Assembly (NCBI GenBank): GCA_036406595.1
Contig: DASXAR010000050.1
Coordinates: 1-58,521 of the forward strand
Direction of reading: 5' to 3'
Source: VRUE01 sp036406595
GTDB taxonomy: Bacteria > Actinomycetota > Thermoleophilia > Solirubrobacterales > 70-9
Length of the DNA: 58,521 nucleotides
How positions within the stretch are numbered: the stretch's first letter is position 1; every line of letters starts with the position of its first letter. Below the pieces are notes generated by a model. The model was not told the origin of the DNA, made no database searches, and was given only the letters and a program-made list of their open reading frames with translations. Positions 1 through 8,662 of the stretch are shown in pieces. The translations under genes were made by a program, and so were the position numbers.

Positions 1-2
1 CG

Positions 3-950
<948 letters not shown>

Positions 951-955
951 CTTCC

Positions 956-1861
956 GTGAAGGTGCTCGTCACCGGAGCAAGCGGCTTCATCGGCGCAGCT
1001 CTCTGCGACGCGCTGCTGGTCCGGGGCGATGCGGTGGTCGGCCTCACGCGCGACCCGCAGCGGGCGCGCGGCACCAACCCAAGCGTCATCTGGCATGCCT
1101 GGGAGCCAACCCTGGAGCGACCGCCCGCGGCAGCCTTCGAGGGCGTCGACGGTGTCATCCACCTGCTCGGCGAGAAGATCAACCAGCGCTGGACCGACGA
1201 GGCCAAGCAGCGGATCATGGAGAGCCGGCGAACCGGAACCCACAACCTCGTGGGAACGATCGCGGCGCTCGAGCAGAAGCCGCGAGTGATGATCAGCCAG
1301 GCCGCGATCGGCTACTACGGCGACCGCGGCGAGGCGATTGTCGACGAGTCATCTCCGCCCGGCGAGGGCTTCGACTCCGAGGTCGTGCAGCAATGGGAGG
1401 CGGCGGCGCGCGAGGTCGAGTCGAGCGGCATCCGGCTGGTCATCGTGCGCAGCGGGCATGTGCTCGACGCCGGGGACGGGCTTCTGGCGCAGCTGCTGAC
1501 CCCGTTCAGGCTCGGGGTCGGCGGGCCGCTGGCCGGCGGCCGTCAGTACATGTCCTGGATCCACATCGACGACGAGGTCGGAATCCTCCTCTGGGCGATC
1601 GACAACGAGAGGGTGAGCGGTGTGATCAATGCGACCGCTCCCAACCCGGTCACCAACCGCGAGCTCTCGCGGGCGCTCGGCCGAGCCCTCAACAGACCGG
1701 CGGTGATGCCGGTTCCCGGCCTCGTCCTCGACCTCAAATTCGGCTCCGAGTTCGGCCACGTGCTTCGCGGTGGACAGCGGGTGCTTCCGCGCCGCCCCCT
1801 GGACCTCGGCTACGAGTTCCGATTCAGCGACATCGACCGCGCGCTGGCGAACCTGGTCTGA
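956..1861 (+). CDS. TIGR01777-type NAD(P)-binding epimerase-like protein
   Basis: A 301-aa extended SDR-like protein with the N-terminal dinucleotide-binding motif TGASGFIG (residues 6-13). Segments GVDGVIHLLGE, SQAAIGYYGDRG and SWIHIDD are typical of the TIGR01777 (YfcH/SDR39U1) family, whose substrate is not established. The YYGDRGE segment replaces the YxxxK motif of classical SDRs, as is usual in this family. The start is a GTG 5 bases after the malic enzyme stop. The gene ends exactly where the convergent lipoprotein gene ends, with no space for a terminator hairpin. Confidence 0.9.
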   Translation: MKVLVTGASGFIGAALCDALLVRGDAVVGLTRDPQRARGTNPSVIWHAWEPTLERPPAAAFEGVDGVIHLLGEKINQRWTDEAKQRIMESRRTGTHNLVGTIAALEQKPRVMISQAAIGYYGDRGEAIVDESSPPGEGFDSEVVQQWEAAAREVESSGIRLVIVRSGHVLDAGDGLLAQLLTPFRLGVGGPLAGGRQYMSWIHIDDEVGILLWAIDNERVSGVINATAPNPVTNRELSRALGRALNRPAVMPVPGLVLDLKFGSEFGHVLRGGQRVLPRRPLDLGYEFRFSDIDRALANLV

Positions 1862-2329
1862 TCAGGGCTGCAGCTCGTCGCGGACTTCTTCACGGAGGCT
1901 TCCCGATCCGCCGTCGGCTTCCTCGATGGCGCCGAGCACCCGGCGCATCGCCGCGGCTCCGGGAGTTGAGGAGATCTGGCCGATGTTCGCTTCTTCGAGG
2001 ATCGTCTCCGAGAAGCGGGTCGCGGCGGCGTCGGACTCGCCGATGTAGGCGACGGTGGTCGAATCCTGGCTGGCGCGGCGGGCGTTGGCCCCGATCGTCG
2101 CGAGGTCGAGCCGGCCCCCTCGCCGCACCTCGGGCAGGCACCTGGCTCGGACGCGCAGCGAGCCGGCGCGCCCGCCCGCCCCGGCAAGGGCGCGCTTCGC
2201 CCCCTTGCAGGCGCCCGCCGCCGAATAGACGCTGACCGTCGCCCCCTCGGCAACGCCTTCGGCTCCGCCGCAGCCGCCGCTGATGGCTGTCGCGAGCGCC
2301 AATGCGGCGGCCAGGACTGCGCCCCTCAA
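1862..2329 (-). CDS. Short lipoprotein resembling part of a periplasmic ligand-binding protein
   Basis: The frame starts at a TTG that overlaps the stop codon of the upstream phosphofructokinase gene (TTGA), so translation is probably coupled. The 155-aa product has a hydrophobic N-terminus followed by SGGC, a plausible lipobox with Cys near residue 19. The mature part resembles the N-terminal lobe of leucine/amide-type substrate-binding proteins: a VSVYSAAG opening, then DLATIGANARRASQDSTTVAYIGESD and an IGQISSTPGAAA segment. Full-length members are 350-450 aa, so this is either a shortened stand-alone derivative or a relic. No permease genes are nearby. The reading is based on sequence pattern and is uncertain. 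Confidence 0.68.
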   Translation of the reverse strand: MRGAVLAAALALATAISGGCGGAEGVAEGATVSVYSAAGACKGAKRALAGAGGRAGSLRVRARCLPEVRRGGRLDLATIGANARRASQDSTTVAYIGESDAAATRFSETILEEANIGQISSTPGAAAMRRVLGAIEEADGGSGSLREEVRDELQP

Positions 2330-3354
2330 CCGAAGAAGACCTCGGCCTCGGCAAAGAGGGACTCGGGCACGGTCTTCAGCTCGGCCGTCGCCTCGCTCAG
2401 TTCGACCAGCTCGATCCGCGTGCCCCGGAGCGCCGTCATCGTGCCCCAGCGCCCCGCGTCGACCGCGTCGATCGCGTGCAGGCCGAACCGGGTGGCGAGG
2501 ACGCGGTCGAAGGCGGTCGGGGTGCCGCCACGCTGGACATGGCCCAGCACGGTCGCCCGCGTCTCCTTGCCGGTGCGCCGCTCTATCTCCCCCTCGAGCC
2601 AGTGGGCGATTCCGCCAAGGCGGACGTGGCCGAATGCGTCGAGCTTCTCCTCCTGGAGCTCGGGCACCCCTCCCTTCGGCTGGGCGCCCTCGGAGACGAC
2701 GACGATCGGCGCGAATCGTGCCTCGAGACGGCGCCCGACCAGTTCGCTCACGACCTCGAGATCGAACGGCTGCTCGGGGATCAGGATCACGTTGGCGCCG
2801 CCCGCCAGCCCCGCGTGGAAGGCGATCCAACCCGCGTGCCTGCCCATCACCTCGACTATGAGGACCCGGTGGTGGCTGTCGGCGGTGGTGTGGAGACGGT
2901 CGATCGCCTCCATCGCGATGTTCACCGCCGTGTCGAAGCCGAAGGTGTAGTCGGTGGCGCTGAGGTCGTTGTCGATCGTCTTCGGCACCCCGACGACCGG
3001 CACACCGTGCTCGGCGTGGAGGCGGGACGCGACGCCGAGCGTGTCCTCGCCGCCGATCGCGATCACACCGTCGACGCCGCCCCTCTCGAGGTTGGCGACG
3101 ATCCGCTCCCCCCCACCCTCCTCCTTGAAGGGATTGGTCCGGGAGGAGCCGAGAATCGTGCCGCCGCGGGGCAGGATCCCGCGCACCTCGGGCACTCCCA
3201 GCTCGCGCCAGTCGTCCTCCAATGGCCCGTGCCAGCCATCGCGGTAGCCGACGAATTCGTGGCCGCAATGTTCGACTCCTTTGCGGACGATAGCCCGGAT
3301 CACCGCGTTCAGCCCCGGGCAGTCACCCCCGCCGGTGAGCACGCCTATCCGCAT
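2326..3354 (-). CDS. pfp: 6-phosphofructokinase, probably pyrophosphate-dependent
   Basis: A 342-aa phosphofructokinase with the N-terminal GGGDCPGLN motif, GGEDT at residues 101-105, PKTIDND at 124-130 and MGRHAGW. It phosphorylates fructose 6-phosphate in glycolysis. In this superfamily an Asp at the position of E. coli Gly104, together with Lys in the PKTIDND motif, marks enzymes that use pyrophosphate instead of ATP. Both are present (D104, K125). The sequence closely resembles the actinomycete PPi-PFK type known from Amycolatopsis methanolica (from memory). PPi-PFKs work reversibly, so this one could serve glycolysis and gluconeogenesis. It is followed, with overlap, by the short lipoprotein gene. 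Confidence 0.93.
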   Translation of the reverse strand: MRIGVLTGGGDCPGLNAVIRAIVRKGVEHCGHEFVGYRDGWHGPLEDDWRELGVPEVRGILPRGGTILGSSRTNPFKEEGGGERIVANLERGGVDGVIAIGGEDTLGVASRLHAEHGVPVVGVPKTIDNDLSATDYTFGFDTAVNIAMEAIDRLHTTADSHHRVLIVEVMGRHAGWIAFHAGLAGGANVILIPEQPFDLEVVSELVGRRLEARFAPIVVVSEGAQPKGGVPELQEEKLDAFGHVRLGGIAHWLEGEIERRTGKETRATVLGHVQRGGTPTAFDRVLATRFGLHAIDAVDAGRWGTMTALRGTRIELVELSEATAELKTVPESLFAEAEVFFG

Positions 3355-3426
3355 CGACCCAGCTTAAAGCTGCGTGGGCCGGCCGGAACCTCTAGGTTCA
3401 GATGGACGAAAGGAAGGGAGCTTTTG

Positions 3427-4242
3427 ATGAGTGACACGGTGAGCCTGGCCGAGGTCAGGCAGGCCCAGCAGCGAACCTGGTCGGAGGGAGACTTCTCGAT
3501 GGTGGGCGGCCTGATCATCAAGGTCGCCGAGGACCTTGCCGAGGCGCTCGAGATCGTCCCCGACGAGCGGGTACTCGACGTTGCCTGCGGCAGCGGCAAC
3601 GGCGCGATCGCAGCCGCCAGGCGTGCCTGGGGGAACACGGTCGGTGTCGATTTCGTTCCCGCCCTGCTCGAGCGGGCCCGCGAGCGCGCCGCCGCCGAGC
3701 GGCTGGAGATCGAGTTCGTCGAAGGGGACGCGGCGGAAATGCCGTTCGCAGATGGCGAGTTCGACGTGGTGATGTCGATCTTCGGCGCGATGTTCGCGCC
3801 CGAACAGGAGAAGACCGCGTCCGAGCTGCTCCGAGTCTGCCGGTCGGGGGGGCGGATCGGCATGGCCAACTGGGTTCCCGACGGCGAGGTCGGAAAGATG
3901 TTCATGACGGTCGCCAAGCACGCGCCGCCGCCGCCCGGGATCAAACCGCCCCTCCTCTGGGGGGTCGAGGAGAACCTCCGCGAGCTGTTCGGGGATGGCA
4001 TCTCCGACCTGCGGGTCCAGCGACGCACCTGCCGCCAGGTCTTTCGCTCGGCCGATCACTGGATGGAGTTCTTCCGGACCTATTTCGGGCCGACCAAGGT
4101 GGCATTCGAAAGGGTCGGGCCGGAGGGTGAGGAGGCGCTGGCCGGCGACCTACGCAACTTCCTCGAGGAGAGCAACAGCGCCGGCGACCGCGCGCTCGTG
4201 CTCGACGCCGACTACCTGGAGGTGGTGGCGACCCGCGCCTGA
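3427..4242 (+). CDS. Class I SAM-dependent methyltransferase
   Basis: A 271-aa methyltransferase of the Methyltransf_11/25 type. Motif I is VLDVACGSGNGAIAAAR (about residues 48-64), followed by an acidic residue in VGVDFVPALLERAR, motif II GDAAEMPFADGEFDVV and LLRVCRSGGRIGMANW. The ATG at 3427 is preceded at a good distance by a purine-rich GGAAGGGA ribosome-binding site, which fixes the start; the open frame upstream is antisense to pfp and not real. The substrate is unknown. The gene stands alone between two oppositely oriented genes. Confidence 0.9.
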   Translation: MSDTVSLAEVRQAQQRTWSEGDFSMVGGLIIKVAEDLAEALEIVPDERVLDVACGSGNGAIAAARRAWGNTVGVDFVPALLERARERAAAERLEIEFVEGDAAEMPFADGEFDVVMSIFGAMFAPEQEKTASELLRVCRSGGRIGMANWVPDGEVGKMFMTVAKHAPPPPGIKPPLLWGVEENLRELFGDGISDLRVQRRTCRQVFRSADHWMEFFRTYFGPTKVAFERVGPEGEEALAGDLRNFLEESNSAGDRALVLDADYLEVVATRA

Positions 4243-4262
4243 GCAGCGCCCGGCGAGGCGGC

Positions 4263-4409
4263 TCAGGCCCTCGGGGCGAGGACCCTGACCATCGCGCCGA
4301 TCAGGAGCACCGTGAAGAAGACCAGCCCGGCGACCGGGCCGCCCTGGCCGATCGCGTATGAGACCGTCATCGCTGCGAGAGCGAGGAAGAGGGTCACGAC
4401 CATTCCCAT
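4263..4409 (-). CDS. Small two-helix membrane protein (48 aa)
   Basis: A short ORF just downstream of trpA on the same strand. It begins MGMVVTLFLALAAMTVSYA and contains two hydrophobic stretches (about residues 3-18 and 26-43) separated by GQGGPV, ending RVLAPRA. It looks like a helical-hairpin membrane peptide. An AGGA lies about 13 bases before the ATG. The 22-base spacing behind trpA suggests it is the last gene of the trp transcript. Function unknown; it could also be a chance ORF, but the hydrophobic pattern and clean boundaries favour a gene. Confidence 0.55.
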   Translation of the reverse strand: MGMVVTLFLALAAMTVSYAIGQGGPVAGLVFFTVLLIGAMVRVLAPRA

Positions 4410-4431
4410 GCGGCGCGGATCCTAGACGAAA

Positions 4432-5313
4432 TCAGGCGCCGCCTCCTCCGCTCCCGCGTCCGGCGGCGTCCAGCGCGGTGCGCGTCTCGCGCAGGAAGGC
4501 GTCGACCGAGGAGGCCGCGGCCTCCGACGAGCCGGCCTCTCCTGCGGCACGGACGAGGCGGCTGCCGATGATCACCCCGTCGGCGATCTCGCCGACCCGG
4601 GCCGCCTGCGCGGGCGTGCCGATCCCGAAGCCGACAGCCACCGGAACCTCGGCCTCGGACCTGGTCGCCTCGATCAGCTCGCCGAGCCCGGCAGGGAGCT
4701 CGTCGCGCTCGCCGGTCGTACCGACGGTCGAGACGAGATAGACGAATCCCATCGCCGCCGCGCAAATCTGCGCCCGGCGCTCCGCCGTCGTGGTCGGTGC
4801 CAGCAGCGGCACCAGCGCCAGGCCGGCCCCTGCGAGCGCGTCGCGGACCTCGCCGGCCTCGTCGAGCGGCAGGTCTGGGACGATCGCGCCGGCGGCTCCC
4901 GCCGCCGCCCCTCTCGCCGCGAAGGCCGGGGCGCCTCCCTGCGCGAGGATCATGTTCGCGTAGGTCATCAGGACAACCGGGACGCGATCCGACACCGAGC
5001 GGCATACCTCGAGGGCCGAATCGACCGTTGCGCCCCGCTCGAGTGCGGCCGTCGCGGCGGCGTGGATGGTGGGCCCGTCGGCCAGCGGGTCCGAAAACGG
5101 CACCCCGAGCTCGATCAGGTCCGCCCCCGCCTCGACGTAGGCGTCGGCGATCGCCAGCGACGCATCATGATCGGGATAGCCGGCCATCATGTAGGGCATC
5201 AGTGCCGCCCGTTCTTCGTTACGGGCAAGCTCGAAGGCCCTGGCTATTCGAATAATTCCGCCGCCTCCTCCGCTCCCGACATCACCCGCCGGCTGCTCTG
5301 CTCCGGAAATCAA
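4432..5313 (-). CDS. trpA: Tryptophan synthase alpha chain
   Basis: TrpA cleaves indole-3-glycerol phosphate to indole and glyceraldehyde 3-phosphate, passing indole to TrpB. Catalytic Glu is in DLIELGVPFSDPLADGP and catalytic Asp in VPDLPLDE; the phosphate-binding GFGIGTPAQA is present. The frame as drawn starts at a TTG and has a 19-residue Gly-rich extension before IIRIARAFELARNEERAALMPY, where the family normally begins. The extension and the C-terminal GRGSGGGGA are both encoded by a repeat element. A GGAGGAG also precedes the ATT codon at 5256, so initiation could be at that rare codon. The gene lies 93 bases after trpB. Confidence 0.95.
   Translation of the reverse strand: MISGAEQPAGDVGSGGGGGIIRIARAFELARNEERAALMPYMMAGYPDHDASLAIADAYVEAGADLIELGVPFSDPLADGPTIHAAATAALERGATVDSALEVCRSVSDRVPVVLMTYANMILAQGGAPAFAARGAAAGAAGAIVPDLPLDEAGEVRDALAGAGLALVPLLAPTTTAERRAQICAAAMGFVYLVSTVGTTGERDELPAGLGELIEATRSEAEVPVAVGFGIGTPAQAARVGEIADGVIIGSRLVRAAGEAGSSEAAASSVDAFLRETRTALDAAGRGSGGGGA
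4438..4461 (-). repeat. Junction repeat, partial copy at the trpA 3' end
   Basis: On the minus strand this reads GGACGCGGGAG, then CGGAGGAGGCGGC, the same left module as the copies at 5.3 kb. It encodes the trpA C-terminus GRGSGGGGA, and the trpA stop codon follows directly. Confidence 0.6.
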
Positions 5314-5393
5314 CCGCCGCCTCCTCCGCTCCCGCTCGGGCCAGGAGAAACAGATATGGACTGGCCCTCGCTCCCGCGTCCGGGGGCGGCGGG
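5258..5393 (-). repeat. Junction repeat cluster between trpB and trpA
   Basis: A compound copy: GGACGCGGGAGCGAG, a 7-bp inverted pair GGGCCAG/CTGGCCC around a TCCATATCTG core, two GGGAGCGGAGGAGGCGG modules and the GGAGCAGAGCA right module. It fills the trpB-trpA gap and encodes the trpA N-terminal Gly-rich extension. Its GGAGGAGG modules sit at Shine-Dalgarno distance from the TTG at 5313 and near the ATT at 5256. Confidence 0.65.
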
Positions 5394-5406
5394 TGCTCCT
5401 TCGGCC

Positions 5407-6600
5407 TCACCCATCCTTGGTCCGCTCCATCACCTCGGCGAGGTCCTTGTCACCGCGGCCGCTGAGGCAGAGGACGTCGTAGCCGTGGCCGCCGCCGTTC
5501 TCGAGCAGCCAGGCGATCGCGTGGGCGGACTCGAGCGCCGGGATGATCCCCTCGAGGCGCGAGAGCTCGGCAAAGGCGGCGAGCGCCGCCTCGTCCGTGA
5601 CGGCGGTGTAAGTGGCGCGACCGATGTCGCGGAGATACGCGTGCTCCGGGCCGACACCCGGATAGTCGAGTCCGGCTGAGACCGAGTGGGCCTCGAGGAT
5701 CTGGCCCTCCTCGTCGGCGATCACGGAGCTGAGCGAGCCGTGCAGCACGCCGGTCCTGCCGGCTCCGAGCGAGGCGCCGTGGCGACCGCTGTCGAGGCCC
5801 TCGCCGGCCGCCTCGACTCCGATCAGCTCGACGCCCTCGTCATCGATGAACGGCGTGAAGATTCCGATCGAGTTCGACCCCCCGCCGACGCAGGCGATCA
5901 CCCGGGCTGGAAGCGCCTCGGTGGCGGCAAGGGCCTGCTCCCGCGCCTCGTCGCCGATCACCCGCTGCAGATCGCGCACCAGCGCCGGGAAGGGCGCCGG
6001 CCCCACCGCGGAGCCGATCACGTAATGGGTGGTCTCGACGTTGGCGACCCAGTCGCGGATCGCGGCGCTGACCGCCTCCTTCAGCGTGCGGGCGCCCGCC
6101 TCGACCGGGACCACCTCGGCGCCGAGCAGACCCATCCGCTCGACGTTCGGGCGCTGGCGCCGGATGTCCTCGGTTCCCATGTAGACGACGCACTCGAGTC
6201 CGAGCAGGGCACAGGCGGTCGCCGTCGCGACGCCGTGCTGGCCCGCCCCGGTCTCGGCGATCACCCGCGGCTTGCCCATGCGCTTCGCCAGTAGGGCCTG
6301 GCCGACCGCGTTGTTGATCTTGTGCGCGCCGGTGTGCGCGAGGTCCTCGCGCTTCAGGTAAACGTCCCGGCCGGCGCGCGCGGAGAGGCGCTCCGCCAGA
6401 TAGAGCGGCGTCGGGCGACCGATGAAATCACGCTGCAAACCCCCCAGCAGGGTCCCGAACTCCTCGTCGGCGCGGGCCTCCGCCCACGCCTCGGTCAGCT
6501 GGTCGAGCGCGGCGATCAGCGTCTCCGGAACGTAACGGCCCCCGTAGGGGCCGAAATGACTTTCCGCCCGTGTACTCCGCTTGCGCTCGCTCGCACTCAT
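5407..6600 (-). CDS. trpB: Tryptophan synthase beta chain
   Basis: A 397-aa PLP enzyme that joins indole and serine to make tryptophan. The PLP lysine is in HTGAHKINNAVGQA, the phosphate-binding Gly loop is CVGGGSNSIG, and N-terminal FGPYGGRYVPETL is typical. The length matches TrpB1, the form partnered with TrpA. The first ten residues (MSASERKRST) come from the junction repeat that fills the gap after trpF. The protein starts properly at FGPYGG, so the upstream residues are probably dispensable. trpA follows. Confidence 0.97.
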   Translation of the reverse strand: MSASERKRSTRAESHFGPYGGRYVPETLIAALDQLTEAWAEARADEEFGTLLGGLQRDFIGRPTPLYLAERLSARAGRDVYLKREDLAHTGAHKINNAVGQALLAKRMGKPRVIAETGAGQHGVATATACALLGLECVVYMGTEDIRRQRPNVERMGLLGAEVVPVEAGARTLKEAVSAAIRDWVANVETTHYVIGSAVGPAPFPALVRDLQRVIGDEAREQALAATEALPARVIACVGGGSNSIGIFTPFIDDEGVELIGVEAAGEGLDSGRHGASLGAGRTGVLHGSLSSVIADEEGQILEAHSVSAGLDYPGVGPEHAYLRDIGRATYTAVTDEAALAAFAELSRLEGIIPALESAHAIAWLLENGGGHGYDVLCLSGRGDKDLAEVMERTKDG

Positions 6601-6686
6601 ATTGCCCGCGTGCTCTGCTCTCGTTCGCTCGCGCCGATGATCACTGGAAGTCTCGCTCGCTCACTTTCGCGTCCGCGCGCGGGCGG
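6581..6686 (-). repeat. Junction repeat between trpF and trpB
   Basis: Minus-strand modules: GGACGCGAAAG, TGAGCGAGCGAGA, a core with TTCCAGTGATCATCGG, GCGCGAGCGAACG, AGAGCAGAGCA, then another GTGCGAGCGAGCG that encodes the first residues of TrpB (SASER). It fills the gap between the trpF stop and trpB. Confidence 0.7.
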
Positions 6687-6695
6687 TCAACCCTT

Positions 6696-7325
6696 TCAGG
6701 TCTTCGCAACCTCATGCGCGGCCTCGAAGAAGGCGGTCATTGCGGCGTGGTCCTTGCGGCCCGGCTCCGACTCGACGCCGGTCGCCACGTCGACCGCATA
6801 AGGTCGCGTGACCTCGATCGCCTCCGCCACGTTTTCGGGCCGCAGCCCGCCCGCGAGCACCGCCGGTATCTCCGATTGCCGATCGCGGAGCAGTCCCCAG
6901 TCGAAGCTCTCGCCCCCGCCTCCCCAGAGGCCCCTGCTGCGGCGGTCGAAGAGGTGGAGGTCGGTCCGGAACGCCTCCGCGCCGTGGATGTCGGCGGCGC
7001 TCGAGACGTGAATCGCCTTCATCACCCTGACGCCAGTCCTTCGCGCCACCTCGGCGCAGAACGACGGGCCCTCCTCGCCGTTCAGCTGCACCATGGTCAG
7101 TCCGGCATCCTCGACCGCCTTCGCAACCTCATCGAGCTCCGGGTTGACGAAGACGCCGACCACCTCGCACTTGCGGCGAAAGGCCGCGGCTATCCGGACG
7201 GCCTCGGCCGGGTCGCAGCTGCGGGGGCTCTCCTCGTAATGGATCAGTCCGATCGCCCAGGCGCCGAGGCGGACCGCCTCGGCCGCATCGTCCAGGTTGG
7301 TGATGCCGCAGATCTTCACCCGCAT
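6696..7325 (-). CDS. trpF: Phosphoribosylanthranilate isomerase
   Basis: A 209-aa TIM-barrel enzyme that converts N-(5-phosphoribosyl)anthranilate to CdRP in tryptophan synthesis. The catalytic Cys is in VKICGIT (Cys6) and the catalytic Asp is probably Asp127 in LHLFDRRS. The phosphate loop VLAGGLRPENV and terminal DVATGVESEPGRKD are family-typical. The segment after the Asp (GLWGGGGESFDW) is slightly longer than the usual GGTG-FDW. trpB follows after a 95-base gap filled by the junction repeat. Confidence 0.96.
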   Translation of the reverse strand: MRVKICGITNLDDAAEAVRLGAWAIGLIHYEESPRSCDPAEAVRIAAAFRRKCEVVGVFVNPELDEVAKAVEDAGLTMVQLNGEEGPSFCAEVARRTGVRVMKAIHVSSAADIHGAEAFRTDLHLFDRRSRGLWGGGGESFDWGLLRDRQSEIPAVLAGGLRPENVAEAIEVTRPYAVDVATGVESEPGRKDHAAMTAFFEAAHEVAKT

Positions 7326-7374
7326 ACGGCCAGGGTACGCGAGCAGCCCGATCGTCGAGACGGATGGAGTGGCG

Positions 7375-8586
7375 CTAGTGACCGTTTTCGGCGGCCTGGA
7401 CCGAGCTCGGGCGGTCGCCGAGAGTCACCGTCAGGTGCTTCGTGTCGCCGCCGCGGAGAACCGTCAGTTCGACGTCTTCGCCGGGCTTGGCGGAGTTGAC
7501 GATGTTGACCAGGTCGTCCATCCCGCCGATCTTCGTGCCGTTGATTTCGGTGATGATGTCGCCGCCCAGCCTCACTTCGGCGCCTTCGATCGTCGCCGTC
7601 GTGTTGCCGCCTTCGACCCCGGCGTCATCGGCCGGGCCGCCCTTGACGACGCTGTTGACCAGAACGCCTTCCTGGGCCGGCAACTGCAGTGCGCGGGCCA
7701 GCTCGGGGCTGATGCTGCTGCCCTCGATGCCGAGGTAGGCGTGCTTGACTTCGCCGTTCTCCTCGATCTGGTCGATCACGTCGCGCGCCGTGTTGATCGG
7801 CACCGCGAAGCCGATCCCGACATTGCCTTCTCCGCCGCCGGTCTGGATCTGGGAGTTGATCCCGATCACCTTTCCCTCGGAGTCGATCAGCGGGCCGCCC
7901 GAGTTTCCGGGGTTGATCGCCGCGTCGGTCTGGATGACGTGCGAGATCGAGAAGCCGTTCGGCGCCTGGATCTGGCGCTGCAGCGCCGAGACGATGCCGC
8001 TGGTGACGGTGCGGTCGAGTCCGAACGGGTTGCCGATCGCAACAACCGGTTCGCCGACCTCCACCTTCGAGGAGTCCCCGAGCTGGAGCGGGTGAAGCTG
8101 GTCGGCCGGGGCATCGACCTGGAGCAGCGCGACGTCCGTCGCGGGATCCGCTCCGACGACCTTCGCCCTGTAGGTCCTGTCCGACGCGCCGAGCTTGACT
8201 TCGACCCGGTCGGCGCCTTCGACGACGTGGTTGTTGGTGATGATGTGGCCTTCGGTGTCGATCAGGAAGCCGGAGCCGGTGGCCACACCGCCCCCTTCCG
8301 GCGTCCCGAACGGGTTGAAGGGCGACACTTCTTCGACCGGCTGGTCGGCTTCGATGAAGGCGACTCCCTGCCCGTCTCGCTCGTAGATCTGGTGGACGAG
8401 GTTGAGGTCCTTGCCTTCCTTCGAGGACACCGGCGCCGTGATCGGGGCCGGGACGGGCTGCGCCGATTCGGTGTCCGCCGCGACCCAGCCGGCCGCGATC
8501 GCGATCCAGCCGAAGGCGGCGACGATGGCTCCGCCGACCATCGCGGAGCCGAGGGAGGTGCCGAAGAATCGCCTTGCTCTACTCAT
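7375..8586 (-). CDS. HtrA/DegP-like membrane-anchored serine protease with a PDZ domain
   Basis: A 403-aa S1C-family protease. A single N-terminal hydrophobic segment (about residues 14-37) probably anchors it in the membrane with the protease outside. The catalytic triad is visible: His120 in TNNHVV, Asp151 in ATDVALL and Ser229 in GNSGGPL. A PDZ domain occupies roughly residues 290-395. Such proteins degrade or refold damaged extracytoplasmic proteins. It sits between trpC and trpF in the same orientation, an odd place for a protease; it may have its own promoter. Two small inverted repeats lie in the 76-base gap just upstream. Confidence 0.95.
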   Translation of the reverse strand: MSRARRFFGTSLGSAMVGGAIVAAFGWIAIAAGWVAADTESAQPVPAPITAPVSSKEGKDLNLVHQIYERDGQGVAFIEADQPVEEVSPFNPFGTPEGGGVATGSGFLIDTEGHIITNNHVVEGADRVEVKLGASDRTYRAKVVGADPATDVALLQVDAPADQLHPLQLGDSSKVEVGEPVVAIGNPFGLDRTVTSGIVSALQRQIQAPNGFSISHVIQTDAAINPGNSGGPLIDSEGKVIGINSQIQTGGGEGNVGIGFAVPINTARDVIDQIEENGEVKHAYLGIEGSSISPELARALQLPAQEGVLVNSVVKGGPADDAGVEGGNTTATIEGAEVRLGGDIITEINGTKIGGMDDLVNIVNSAKPGEDVELTVLRGGDTKHLTVTLGDRPSSVQAAENGH

Positions 8587-8614
8587 CGCGGAGATCGTCC
8601 CCGCGGGCGCTGTC

Positions 8615-8650
8615 CGGCGCCTTAACGGCGCCGAAAGGTTTTCTAAAACC
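8615..8650. repeat. Two small inverted repeats upstream of the htrA-like gene
   Basis: CGGCGCC/GGCGCCG (8615-8633, 5-base loop) and GGTTTT/AAAACC (8637-8650, 2-base loop) lie in the 76-base gap between trpC and the protease gene. Neither is followed by a U-run in the direction of transcription, so they are not simple terminators; they could be an operator or processing site. Confidence 0.45.
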
Positions 8651-8662
8651 GGCGTTCCCCGC

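Noticed and set aside
1862..3268. 468-codon minus-strand frame covering pfp
   Set aside because: Only its last 155 codons are used, by the short lipoprotein; the earlier part is an off-frame reading of pfp.
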